Part shown: positions 24,901-35,954 of the stretch, one piece after another | Numbering within the stretch: the first letter of the stretch is position 1 | Layout of the letters: each line of letters opens with the position of its first letter | The notes under the pieces: generated by a model | Database searches by the model: none | Told to the model about the DNA's origin: nothing | Seen by the model: only the letters and a program-made list of their open reading frames with translations | Made by a program: the position numbers and the translations under genes | DNA from: Leucaena leucocephala | Lineage: Eukaryota; Streptophyta; Magnoliopsida; Fabales; Fabaceae | Assembly (NCBI GenBank): GCA_037074615.1 | Contig: CM073549.1 | Span: forward strand, 4,035,001 to 4,099,000 | DNA: 64,000 nucleotides | Direction of reading: 5' to 3'

Positions 24901-25776
24901 TAATGATGCATGTACATATTCTTTGAATGTTTTTGTAAAGATGAAAGAGAGAAATATTATATAATGATTTACATATCTTTGGTTGCTTCACAATGTGCCA
25001 ATGGAAGAATTTTGTGGAGGCAATTGTTAGTGGCTAGCCATACATTCACTGTATAGGTTGAAACCTAAACCCTACACCCCATAAAAGCTAATTATAGGAT
25101 TTTGGGGGTATATTAGATTATTTTAGTTCATCGAGATACCCACACAAAATTAAAACATTCTAACCTAGAGAAAATGAACTGAATGCCCAACTTTCTCTTA
25201 TGTCTCACGTGTGCCTATTCATGGTGGAGAGGAGTGAGATTAACATATAATTTTCCGCTCCCACATTTTTCTCTTTTAAAAAATAAGAGAAAAAAATGTT
25301 CCTTCCATTTCTTTCCATTATACATACTTATATAGATTTGGGTCTAATCTACTATAGGTAGATTGACCCATTTTCTAATACTAATATATGCATATTAATC
25401 CCTTTCAAACTCAGAATATTACACGTTTTAAATATATTATAAAACAAAAGATAAAATATTTAAAATACAAGTTCAATAAGAAAGTTACATGAAGGAAATC
25501 CCCAAAATAAAAAGGAATATCATAAGAATAAACTAAAGTATAAACATGATAAATAGCAAATATATTTGTTAAACTCTCTAATTTGAAACTCAGATCCCAA
25601 CATTAAGTATTTTTTTCTTAACTTATTCCGACCAATGGAAGCTATTTTTTGTTAAAGTAGAAGGTATATGCCGTTTTTGAAATGTATAAAATATGCCGTT
25701 TTTTGGTGCAATTAAAAGTTCTATAAGGTTTTCAAGTGTGATTTTCTCGATTCCAATTACTTTCTGTTTGGTTCTC

Positions 25777-25969
25777 TTTTTTTTTTTTACAAAAATTTTA
25801 AAAAATACGTTGGGCTCACTTACAATCTAAAGACAAAACGAAGTCTCCTTTTTTCTTAGGCGATGTCAATGTCAGATAAGGCGAGTTGTCTATTACCCTC
25901 AAGCGTAAACTTAGATACTTAAAAATTAAGATAATTTTTTAAGTATCATAATTAGAACCATAATAAAGT
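25777..25969 (-). repeat. SINE-like retroposon, family 2, copy C (truncated)
   Basis: T-run at the left (A-tail on the minus strand) and a body related to 1333-1595 (words TACCCTCAAGCGTAAAC and GATGTCAATGTCAGATAAGG). A perfect 12-bp direct repeat TGTTTGGTTCTC flanks it (25765-25776 and 25970-25981). It lacks the 5' 70 bp or so of copies A and B. Confidence 0.72.
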
Positions 25970-26865
25970 TGTTTGGTTCTCCTTGATTGGGTAATTTAGT
26001 TTTCTCACGGAGAATTTGGTCCAATTTAATGATTGGGCCTTCCGGACTTCAGTTTCAATGAGGAATGAGCCCAACGAGTTGAGACATTGGGATCGAAGGA
26101 AATTGAGGGGCCTTCTTCTTTTACTGACCCAAGAGGTCATCTTGTCTTCTGAGAAAAGTTTGACCAAATAAAAAACCGCAAATTCACCAACTGAGTTTTT
26201 TTGGTACAAAAAAAAATTAGATAGAGTTAGGTCCTAAGAGTTAATTAGAATTGAAACATACCTTTAAATTCAATTTTTTTTAAATATATACTTAATGATC
26301 ATCTATCAACAAGGTTTTTATATCAGTACTGAGATTTGAACTCACAATTTTATATATTATAAATCAATTTTTTACCAACTAGATAAATTAAATTAAACTT
26401 AGTCAAATAGGCTATAAATTAATATTTAAATTTTTATCAAAAAATATATTTATATTTAATAGTCCACATCAATACTTCGGATATGTAAAATGATAAGTAG
26501 TGAATAATAATATCTATGAGAGTTTGAGCTAAAAAAAGTGATAGAATAATGAGAATTACTTAAGAAATGATGAAGACGTAAATGGGAGATAGACACCGAT
26601 TAAAAACTCTTAATATTCATAACACATTCAATATATAAATAATGTAATTCAACCATTGACCATATTTAAGATATTGTTCGGATAAACCGTGGGATCCAGA
26701 CATATAGGCACATTGCGATCCACAAAGACGAACACCGACGACAGCGTCGACCACAGCCTGCATGCACAAAGCTGTAACCTTTGACTATTGAAAATCTTTC
26801 CAATCCCTCCTTCATATCAATCAACTTGCCAGCATACACACACGTCTAAAATTTAATATTCCTTC

Positions 26866-27110
26866 CGTGTTAAATATAAAAATTAATTAAAATATTAATT
26901 TTGATCATAAATATTATAAACTTTTAATCTATTTTATTTATTAAATTTATTAATTTTTTAAATTAATTTACTTAACTTATATATTGATATATAATTTAAT
27001 GTCATATTAGAGTATTTTTAAAAGACTAAATTATATTTTTTATAATTAAATAATTTATTAAATTTATTAAAAAAAATTAAATTAATTAAATAACTCCTTA
27101 AGGACTAGAA
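26866..27110. mobile_element. Degenerate Stowaway-like MITE
   Basis: The left end CCTTCCGTGTTAAATATAA and the right end AACTCCTTAAGGACTAGAAG recall the family seen at 50018-50269. The interior is almost pure A/T with no coding capacity. Boundaries are approximate. Confidence 0.4.
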
Positions 27111-27776
27111 GAATATTATCCAACCAATATTCATAATAACATTGTTTAAGAAGTTTTGAGAAGAATCAAGTCTCTTCTACTCAACTTCATCACTTTTGGT
27201 AGCGTACATATTTTAATATATAACGAAGACTTTGCGTTTAACGGGGAAAAGGAGACTTTTGTGACTTTATGCCTTAAATGTACCATAATTATCAACGGTG
27301 TCCTTTATATCTACCATGTTACTCCCTTTGACAAAACGCAATCTCACATTAACTTCTGGCTACCCACTCCCATTTATGAACATGCTCCTTCTCCTTAATT
27401 TTTGAAATTTTCAAATCTTCCTAATATCGGACTTACCTAAATCTCACATGCCCTCCAGTTTAGGGTAGTGGCGTGATTGATTCCAAGTTTCTTCTTCTGT
27501 TCAAAGGGTGATTCAAAAGCTTTATCTTAGCTGTTGCTACTAATTCTGTTCATGTTATGATGTTGTTCTCCTATATAAGATTAATGAAAGTGAACTTAAG
27601 GTTTAGGTTAATTGCTCCTTAGTATGTTGTCACTTAGCTTGTCCTTGAGAGCTAGGGTTAATTATGAGCAACAGATTTTAAATTAGGTAAAATTATGCAC
27701 AAAGTCCCTCAAATTCTATGTTATGTATAAATATCCTCTTTAAATTTTAAAACTTTACAATGAATCACCTTGAACT

Positions 27777-28307
27777 TATAGCTGATAAAACGGGCCCAGC
27801 CCTCGGGTTGGGCCCGTTTTACCTTAAAGGGGGCGGGTTTAGGTTGGCAAAATGCCAGCCCGTTTTTGGGCGGGCTGGCACTTTTTTTTTTTAAATTTTA
27901 ATATTATTATTTATTTTACTTAAATGTTATTTTGAATACTCCTATTATCGAATACTAGTAAAGATAATTATTTATTTGTTAATATATGTTTACATATTAT
28001 AATTGATTAATATTATGCTAATATTTATTTAGATTTATAGTTATAAAATTTGAGATTTTTTATAAAAAATAGGATTTTTTAAGAGCATAACATGAGCAAT
28101 TTTTTTATTATGCTAATATAACATTAAAATTTTTTTATTAGTATTTTAAAAATATTAAAAATAATTTTTTAAAATTAAAAAAAAAGTGGCGGGCTCAGGC
28201 TGGCATTTTGCCAGCCTATTTTGGGGCGGGCTGCATAGCCCGCCCCCTCTTCTGGCAGGCTGGGGGCGGGTTGGCCCGCCACGGGCCAGCCCGCATTCCC
28301 AGCTCTA
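27777..28307. mobile_element. Non-autonomous hAT element, 531 bp
   Basis: Ends TATAGCTG...CGGGCC (left) and TAGAGCTGGGAATGCGGGC (complement of right) form imperfect terminal repeats, flanked by CTTGAACT (27769-27776) and CCTGAACT (28308-28315), an 8-bp target duplication with one change. G/C-rich subterminal blocks contain GCCAGCCCG and its complement; the centre is AT-rich. It differs in sequence from the 782-bp hAT element at 7407. The open frame at 28186-28368 spans its end and is not a gene. Confidence 0.85.
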
Positions 28308-28315
28308 CCTGAACT

Positions 28316-30259
28316 CTTATATTTATGCAGATAACTCTCCTACTAGTCATTTTGTTTATTACTTATAAGACCTGTTTGGATAGACTTTTAGAAAATTACT
28401 TATGAAAAAAAGGGCTTTTGGATAACTTTTAGAAAAAGACATCTGGAGAAGAGTTTATGAAAAAAAATGATTATGAAAAAAATAAGTTTTTGGATAATTA
28501 TTAACATAATAACTTTTATAATTGATAAATTACTAAAAATGGTATGATTTTATTAAAAATAGGAGAGAGAAGAGAGGGTGAAAAAGATATATGAGAGAGG
28601 AGAGAGAGTGGAGAAGATAGAGGAGAGATGAAAGAGGAGAGAGAGTGTAAAAAAAATAAAAATAAAAGAGTAATTGGGTAGTTCATAAATTCTTTTACTA
28701 TTCCAGAACGTACTCCCATAACTTATCTAAAATATTAATTTTAAATTATAATTTGATCCAAAAGCCTTTTTGAATAAATATGACTATTTATTTTAAAAAA
28801 TTTTTAAACTAAAGTTTGTGTCAACAACTTTTTTACAATTTTGATTTTCTTATTTGTCAACTAGGCACGTATGTACATATATTAAAATTTAACTCAAAGG
28901 ATAAATCGGTTATATACACACAAAAATATAATGTAAGGAATATATAATTGATCGTTAGAGTTTATTCACACAAAATAAAAAATTTAGGTGGATTTATTAT
29001 TAAATTTTAAAGATTAAGGAAGCTATTTGTAAATGATTCAAAGTTGTGGGAAATTTTATGTAGTTTTCGCATTTAATTAAACAAGTCTTACATCAATAAT
29101 TAATTGCTTCTTATCACTCAACTATTGGTTTACACGTCCATCTTCATCAAAGCAATAAATACAGAGAGTGGAAATAATAAATACGAAAAGACTAGAAAAT
29201 TTCAAACATGGACCACGTCAAGTAATATGCCTCCCTAAATGTATGCTGAGCTTCTTGTTTCCATTTTCCAAAGTGTGAAAGGGATTTAATTGAACATTTG
29301 AAAACTCAGGTGTATGAGTTCTCAAATAAAATGAACTTTGGGTTTAGTTGCTACTTGCTACTCTGAGTAGGGAACATTTATTAATACATATATGGTAAAT
29401 TGATTTACCATATTTTATATGCGTGTAATAATATTCATATTAAATATCAGCAAACGATATTTTAAGTATCTGAAAAAAAAAGGATATTTTAAATAATATA
29501 TTACAGCCGTGTGTCATATTCAGGGTCTGAACTTAATTCAACAAATATAACATACTTGTACTTATATATCTTTTTGAGGGTTGAATGGTAAATTACATGT
29601 AATTGACTCTAAGATACGATTCATCCAATCCGGGGAAATTTAGTTAAAGTCGTTAATTAAAGTTAGTTAATTTGTATATCAGATTAAATTTTAATGATTC
29701 CTTCATTCACTCTCTGATTAACATAACAAAAGAGGACCTTTACAAAGGCACTAACAAGCAAGCTCTTTTGCTATCAATACATAAATGATTTAAAAAAAAT
29801 AAAGCATATAATCATCCATAATATATTCGATTTTTAAAAAGTATATTTTATTATTATTTTAGTCATAGTGCTTAATGAAATATCTTAATTTTTTAGTATT
29901 TAAATTTATATTTAAAAATAATAAATGATTCACCCTATCCAATATTAATATCGTATAAAAAAAAATTTATTAAGTTGTGAGTAAATCTAATTTTTTTTAA
30001 AAAAAATTAATAAAAAAAATAAATACCTAAATGATTGACATTGACTTTTGAGGGTGAAGAGAGACCCATCATCACATAGGTCATTATTATATATACAGGG
30101 CAGCCACAAAATAAAAGAAAAATTTAAACCACGTATTGAAAAAATTACACAATGTTTTTTTATTATTTTATCCAACATTATTAACAGTCTCACAATATAT
30201 TGGCTCATGTCTTTTTTTTAATACGTATATTTAGTCAGAATATAACCTCTTTCCAAGCT
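28316..30259. other. Intergenic, no gene
   Basis: AT-rich. Near 28371-28760 lies a repeat-like stretch with GGATAGACTTTTAGAAAAT words at one side and GA-rich sequence in the middle, similar in plan to the outer element at 7149-8437. Nothing else was recognised. Confidence 0.45.
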
Positions 30260-30268
30260 TAAAATATA

Positions 30269-31525
30269 GGGAAAATAACACCTAGGTCCCATGGAAGCAA
30301 TTGAATGATAAAAAAGTCCCAACAAATACCATAATGAATTTCAAGTCCCATGGGACCTCATAGGAATTTTTTTGCAATTGTAAAAAGACGTGTCAATTGT
30401 TAGTTACAGGCGCAGGGGTTGTCATTCCCGGGAGCAGGAATTATCATTCCCAGGCGCTGGGGTTGTAATTGGCAGGTGCAGGGGTTGTCATTCCCGGGCG
30501 CTGGTTTTCTGGAAGCTTATGTGAACAATTGTCGCGACTAATAACTCTTGTTGTCGCGACCATCAACTCCTGAGACTTCCAGTCGCGATAAGAGCATCCA
30601 CCAGTCGCGACAGCAGGTGCTGGGGTTGTTATTCATGGGTGCTGTCATTGTTACCGCAAGCGCTGGGGTTGTTGTCAATTGTAGGTGCTGGGGTTGTTAT
30701 TCATGGGTGCTGGGGTTGTTACTTATAGGTGCTGGGGTTGTTATTCATTGATGCAGGGGTTGTTATTCATGGGTGCTGGGGTTATTTTCTGGAAGCTTGT
30801 GTGAATAATTGTCGCGACCGGAAGACACTTGTTGTCGCAACCAAAAACACCCGAGACGTCCAGTCGCGACAAGAGGATTGACCAGTCGTGACAGCAGGTG
30901 CTGGAGTTGTTATTCATGGGTGCTGTTGTTGTTACCGCAGGCGCTGGGGTTGTTGTCAATTGTAGGTGCTAGGGTTATTATTCATGGTTGTTGGGGTTGT
31001 TACTCATGGGTGCTGGGGTTGTTGTTCATGGGTGCTGGGGTTATTTTCTGGAAGCTTGTGTTTATAATTGTCGCTATCGGAAGACACTTGTTGTCGCAAC
31101 CAAAAACACCCGAGACGTCCAGTCAAGGATCGACCAGTCGCGACAGCAGGTGGGTCGCAGCGAAGGACTACAGTGCAGAAACCACACATAGACGAGCAGA
31201 ACAATCGACACAGACCGAGCGGAGAAGAGGACCAGAGAACGAGCGGAGACGAGAAGCACTGACCGAGCGGAGATGAGGACAACGACCGAGCGAAGAAGAG
31301 GAGCACTGACCCAGCGGAGAAGAGGAGCATAGTAATTTTCAGACAGAGTTAGGGCATTCGTTTCTGATGGGTGATATATATTCACAAAACTAACAGGGTA
31401 TTTAGGTCTTTTTACAATTGCAAAAAAATCCTATAAGGTCCCATGTGACTTGAAATTCATTATGACATTTGTTAGGATTTTTTTGTCATTCAGTTGCTTC
31501 CATAGGACCCAGGTGTCATTTTCCC
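30269..31525. mobile_element. Mutator-like long-TIR element carrying tandem repeats, 1257 bp
   Basis: The ends are inverted repeats of about 130 bp at high identity: GGGAAAATAACACCTAGGTC (left) against GGGAAAATGACACCTGGGTC (complement of right). A perfect 9-bp direct repeat TAAAATATA (30260-30268 and 31526-31534) flanks it. Long TIRs plus a 9-bp duplication mark a Mutator-like element. No transposase is present. The whole interior is repetitive and much richer in G/C than the surroundings; open frames in it are by-products of the repeats. Confidence 0.9.
30412..31330. repeat. Complex minisatellite inside the Mutator-like element
   Basis: Three nested repeat types. First, a 30-40 bp unit around GGTGCTGGGGTTGTTATTCA, many copies from 30412 to 31040. 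Second, a longer module starting TTTTCTGGAAGCTT at 30505, 30785 and 31044 (spacings 280 and 259 bp), each carrying several GTCGCGAC palindromes (for example 30531, 30553, 30604, 30811, 30863 and 31137). Third, a short unit around GACCGAGCGGAGAAGAGGA from about 31215 to 31330. Confidence 0.88.
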
Positions 31526-31534
31526 TAAAATATA

Positions 31535-33162
31535 AAACGTTTTTATTTTTTTTCAATAAATATATTCTTTTATATTTAAACTTATATTTTTTTATAAGAA
31601 AAAATTGTTTAACACATCAACTAATAACTTATTAATTATATTAACTTATTTCTAATTCACCTTATATATATATATATGAACGTACATATATGTATATTCG
31701 TATGCACTACTGCTTTATTATAATTGTCGGTTATTGCACACAAATTAAAAAATACAATAAATACGAAAATATATAATATACTTTACCAAATTTGTCCCTC
31801 ATTTATTACTCACAATTATTTAATGCCTCCAACAACATTATTTTACTTTAACAGTAAAACAGAAAAAATAATATTATTTCTGTTCTTAATTATAAAAATT
31901 TGATAAAAAATTTATTTTAATTTTAAAATCTTAAATATAAAAGTTTAATCCACTTTATTTATTAAATTTATAATTTTTTTAAAATATCTATATTTATGAC
32001 ATATAATAAATTTTTTTTATCAAAGTAATTATAAACATGATTAAAAAAATAATTTTAAAAAATTAATACATATTTATTACAAATAACTATTAAATTAATT
32101 TTTTAATATCTATAAATTAATTATCTAACTCTTATATAAAAAGTTAAATATTAAATGTTTTGGAATTGATAAATGACATATAATATGAAATGAATTTATA
32201 TATAAAATAAAGACTTAGATTTGATTTGTCCATGTAAAATTAATCTGAGACCAAAATATGATTTCAATGTCTCAAATAGTGACTACCGTCCATCTAGGAT
32301 TGCACTTTTGACTAATGTCACCCTCCAATTATGCAAATTAAACCTTTTCTCAATATTGATTCAACCCACCTCTATGCAAAAACAATAGTATTTCACTGTC
32401 TAATGCTAAGTTTTCTCAAAGCTCCATAGAACTTCAACTCAAAATGCTAGATTCATCAAATTTTCATCATTCAGTCATCCTATTGGTAGCCATTAAATCA
32501 GTATATCTCTTACCCATTTGATTCCAGTTTAGTATCTTCCCTCTCCTCTGTCACACATCACATTTATGTACGTCACTAGTTACTGAAGATATTTTAAGTA
32601 TCACAATGTTATATGTGATCAAGATTAAGGTTTTATCTAACAATATTTGAGTCCCATATTGAATATCCCTATCATATGTAATACCACTGCATGACCACTT
32701 ATGATCCATCATGTGCAGAAGGAAGCCATTACGACCGCAACTATTCTGCCAAATGTCATAGCCGACATGGAATATGTCATTTTCCATATTTAACACAGTT
32801 TGATATGATGTGAATGAAATGAGTCTAAGCCAATGACACATCTAAAAATCTAAAATACAAGTATCGGAAAATATCAAGAGTTCCATATCCATAGTTTATA
32901 TTTCAAGTTTAACATGCAACACTTCTATGTTATATAAAACAAAACAAAATCCGGAAATCTCAGGCACATCATCGGAAATTACAGTCTTACTAGTAAAGCA
33001 GAGCACAGGGTAGACCAGATCAGAGATTGAGACCAAAGGGTTGGTGGTGATTGCCGGCCTACTCATACAGCTTCACATTATATCCGCGTGAAATTAATGC
33101 TCCTGACAAACACTCCCAACTGTAAAAGTTATAAAAGCATGGCCTATCTCTTCTTCCTCTAC
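31535..33162. other. Intergenic, upstream of the GDSL genes
   Basis: AT-rich to about 32200, with remnants of the Stowaway-like family near 31885-32150. The last 600 bp are less AT-rich and should hold the promoter of the first GDSL gene. No gene recognised. Confidence 0.45.
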
Positions 33163-33170
33163 TATATATA
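33163..33170 (+). promoter_or_regulatory. TATA box of GDSL gene 1
   Basis: TATATATA about 115-122 nt upstream of the ATG at 33285, implying a leader of roughly 85-90 nt. Confidence 0.6.
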
Positions 33171-33284
33171 GCATGAATCATCTAGCAAGTTCAACGCATT
33201 CACTCACTCAAATACCTACTACCTCCCTATACTGACTTTCCCCCACTAGCTATCATTTTGTTGCTTTGCTTCATTCTTCCTTCA

Positions 33285-35954
33285 ATGGAAGCTGAGAAGC
33301 TCTTAAGGAATTGGATGGCGAGTTTAGTGGCAGTGTTGGTGGTTCTAGGTTTGTGGGGTGGGGTTAGAGCTGCACCACAAGTACCTTGCTACTTCATTTT
33401 TGGGGATTCTTTGGTTGATAATGGCAACAACAATCAGTTATCGTCTTTGGCTAAAGCTAACTACTTTCCCTATGGGATTGACTTTCCTGGGGGAGCAACA
33501 GGAAGGTTTTCCAATGGGAAAACTACTGTTGATGTTGTTGGTGAGCTTGCTTCCCAATCACTTCCACAAGTAGATTATCAAAATTGCATCATGATGCTAG
33601 GCCTTGATGTTACTGTCAATGCCCACTGAAATTCCACAACATTACATGTTTCTTTATGATTAAACCAGTTTAAACTAGCATGCACTAATCATCATCAATA
33701 ATATCATCATACACTGACTATTCTAGAAGTGTCTATCCAAGAATTTAGGATTTTCGGTAGATCTACAATTTGGCCTACACTTGTATGATTCCCTTTACCT
33801 CTCTTCAGCTAAGTAGCTTATGAAGCACGATCACTTAATAAAGGTTTTGTTTGTGTCCGAAACTTATTTAAACTACAACTGCATATAGAAAATTTTGTTG
33901 TCACATCTGTAGTTATCTCATGTCGTGTGCCTATGTCATTGTCCATGCTCGTCAGCGAACCAGCTAATAAGAAAACAGATAAAGAGCAGCAAGAAATGAC
34001 ATGAAAACAGGACTAGAATTCTGGTTTACTCTATGAATCACATTACTTTTTATATTTTATTTTTCAAAATCGTATTTAACTTATTGCTAAAATTTAACAG
34101 CTGAGCTTCTGGGGTTCGACCATTATATTCCTCCCTATTCAACAGCCAGAGGACAAGACATACTCACTGGGGTCAACTATGCATCAGCAGCTGCAGGAAT
34201 CAGAGAGGAAACAGGACGGCAACTGGTACCTTTTCTCTTTCTTGAACAATATTTGCTTCTTCTATGGCACATCAAGTTCTTCCTCATTGGGTTAACATCC
34301 TGATTGATAATGGTCTCTGATGGCTTGTTTATTTGCAGGGAGGGCGAATCAGTTTCAGTGGGCAGGTGCAGAATTACCAAAGGACTGTGTCCCAAGTGGT
34401 GAACATACTGGGAGATGAGGCCCAAGCTGCAAATTACCTGAGCAAGTGCATATATTCAATTGGATTGGGCAGTAATGATTACCTCAACAACTATTTCATG
34501 CCAGCATTTTATTCCAGCAGTAGGCAGTACACACCAGAACAGTATGCTGATGTTCTCATTCAACAGTATTCTCAGCAAATCCGGGTTCGTCTCTAGCTTT
34601 TCTTGTCTCTTCCCACTCCTTTTCCTTCTACTTTAGCTACCTTCAACTATGTTCTATAAAATGAAGAATTTCAATAATCCATAAACAATAAAAACCTAAA
34701 TTTCATGGGTTTAACTTCAAATAAGTTTTCTTCCCTTCCATTTTTTTGAAATACCATAATCCAAACATGTTTTTGGTAAAAGCATGGTTAGTTTAAATTT
34801 ACCTCCATTCCTTTCCTTCCCTACCTTCCATTGTTTTTGAGTTTTGGATGTTCCTTATTCGCAAAGTGAATGAAAAGACCGCATTTGGGGAGAGTGTGAC
34901 AAAAAACAATGTGGGGTTATGTATAGGACCCACATATATGATAATCAAGTACGGAGCCCACTACTTTACCTTTTTTAATTCTTTTTTCAAATGCACCCTC
35001 TACATTTTCCAGCCATGTTAAACTTATTGGGACTGATACGGAGAGATGACATCTCTTCAAATCAACATGTTTCAAAGGGTGTGAATATAGAGGGCACATT
35101 TGGGCAAAGTTTGTGACACAAGAAAATGTGGTCTTACATGGGATCCACATATCATAATCAGAAATGGAGCCCACCGCTCTATCTTTTTAACTGTATCTTT
35201 GAATGCACATTCAACATTGATTTTGCTAATGTAAAGAATCTAAGTCAATTTTTCCCCCAAGCCATGTTGATAGAAACTGATTCTGGCTGGTAAGCAGAGT
35301 TGCTATCTCTTCAAATCAATATGGTTAAAAAATGAAAGACTTGCGATTTATTTTTATGTTTCAGAGTTTGTACAACTATGGAGCAAAGAAAATAGCGTTA
35401 TTTGGGGTTGGCCAAATAGGATGCAGTCCCAATGCAATTGCCCAGAATAGCCCAGATGGAAGAACATGTGTGGAAAGAATCAACGCTGCAAATCGAATAT
35501 TCAACGACAGATTGAAATCTCTCGTTGATCAACTCAACAACGAGCTGACTGATGCAAAATTCATCTACATTAACACATACGGAATCTTTCAAGACATTCT
35601 AAGCAACCCCTCATCCTTTGGTAACTAATTTATCCTCTACTCCGAACATTTTTCTCTGTAATTTCTGCCACTTTCTCTACGAAAAGGATAGAATTTGTTC
35701 TAATAATCGGATAAAACAATTAAAATTCAGGATTTAGGGTTACGAATGCCGGATGCTGTGGAATAGGAAGGAACAACGGTCAAATTACATGCTTGCCAGG
35801 GCAGAGACCATGTCCGAACAGAATGGAGTACCTGTTTTGGGACGCTTTTCATCCAACGGAGGCTGGCAATACCATTGCAGGAAGGAGAGCTTACAGTGCT
35901 CAATCTTCCTCCGATGCCTACCCCATGGATATCCGCCGCTTGGCTCAGAGCTGA
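33285..35954 (+). CDS. GDSL esterase/lipase 1 (At4g18970 type)
   Basis: Five exons: 33285-33540, 34101-34225, 34339-34584, 35365-35620 and 35731-35954; phases 1, 0, 0, 1, the standard layout of this plant subfamily. The product is 368 residues. Seen: signal peptide (to about residue 30), block I GDSLVDNGNNN with nucleophile Ser42, GVNYASAAAGIREETG, block III GLGSNDYLNNY with Asn173, and block V WDAFHPTEAGN with Asp332 and His335, so the SGNH hydrolase set is complete. Such enzymes are secreted and hydrolyse acyl esters; the natural substrate is unknown. The start at 33285 is preferred over in-frame ATGs at 33258 and 33315 because it gives a normal signal peptide. It is likely the orthologue of the GDSL gene next to AGAMOUS in Arabidopsis, and is the upstream member of a tandem pair. 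Confidence 0.92.
34890..35330. repeat. Tandem duplication in GDSL 1 intron 3
   Basis: Two diverged copies of about 215-255 bp. GTGACAAAAAACAATGTGG near 34896 matches GTGACACAAGAAAATGTGG near 35113, and ATCTCTTCAAATCAACATG near 35051 matches ATCTCTTCAAATCAATATG near 35307. It makes this intron (about 780 bp) longer than the others. Confidence 0.65.

Larger units (their letters stand above)
22843..27768. other. Gene-poor intergenic region
   Basis: No gene recognised across 4.9 kb. It includes an Au-type SINE (23577-23701), a TA microsatellite (24862-24898), a truncated family-2 retroposon (25777-25969) and a Stowaway-like element (26866-27110). A minus-strand open frame at 25952-26209 has a protein-like look but no recognised similarity. 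Confidence 0.5.

Noticed and set aside
30505..31144. Regularly repeated palindromes resembling a CRISPR array
   Set aside because: The repeats are unequal, lie back to back without unique spacers, and sit inside a plant transposon with TIRs and target duplication.
30548..31385. Open frames up to 155 codons on both strands
   Set aside because: They translate tandem repeats inside the Mutator-like element, in several frames at once.
33541..33629. Extension of the GDSL 1 first-exon frame past its donor
   Set aside because: The family splice site (GTT G then GTGAGC) and the in-phase second exon show this is intron.
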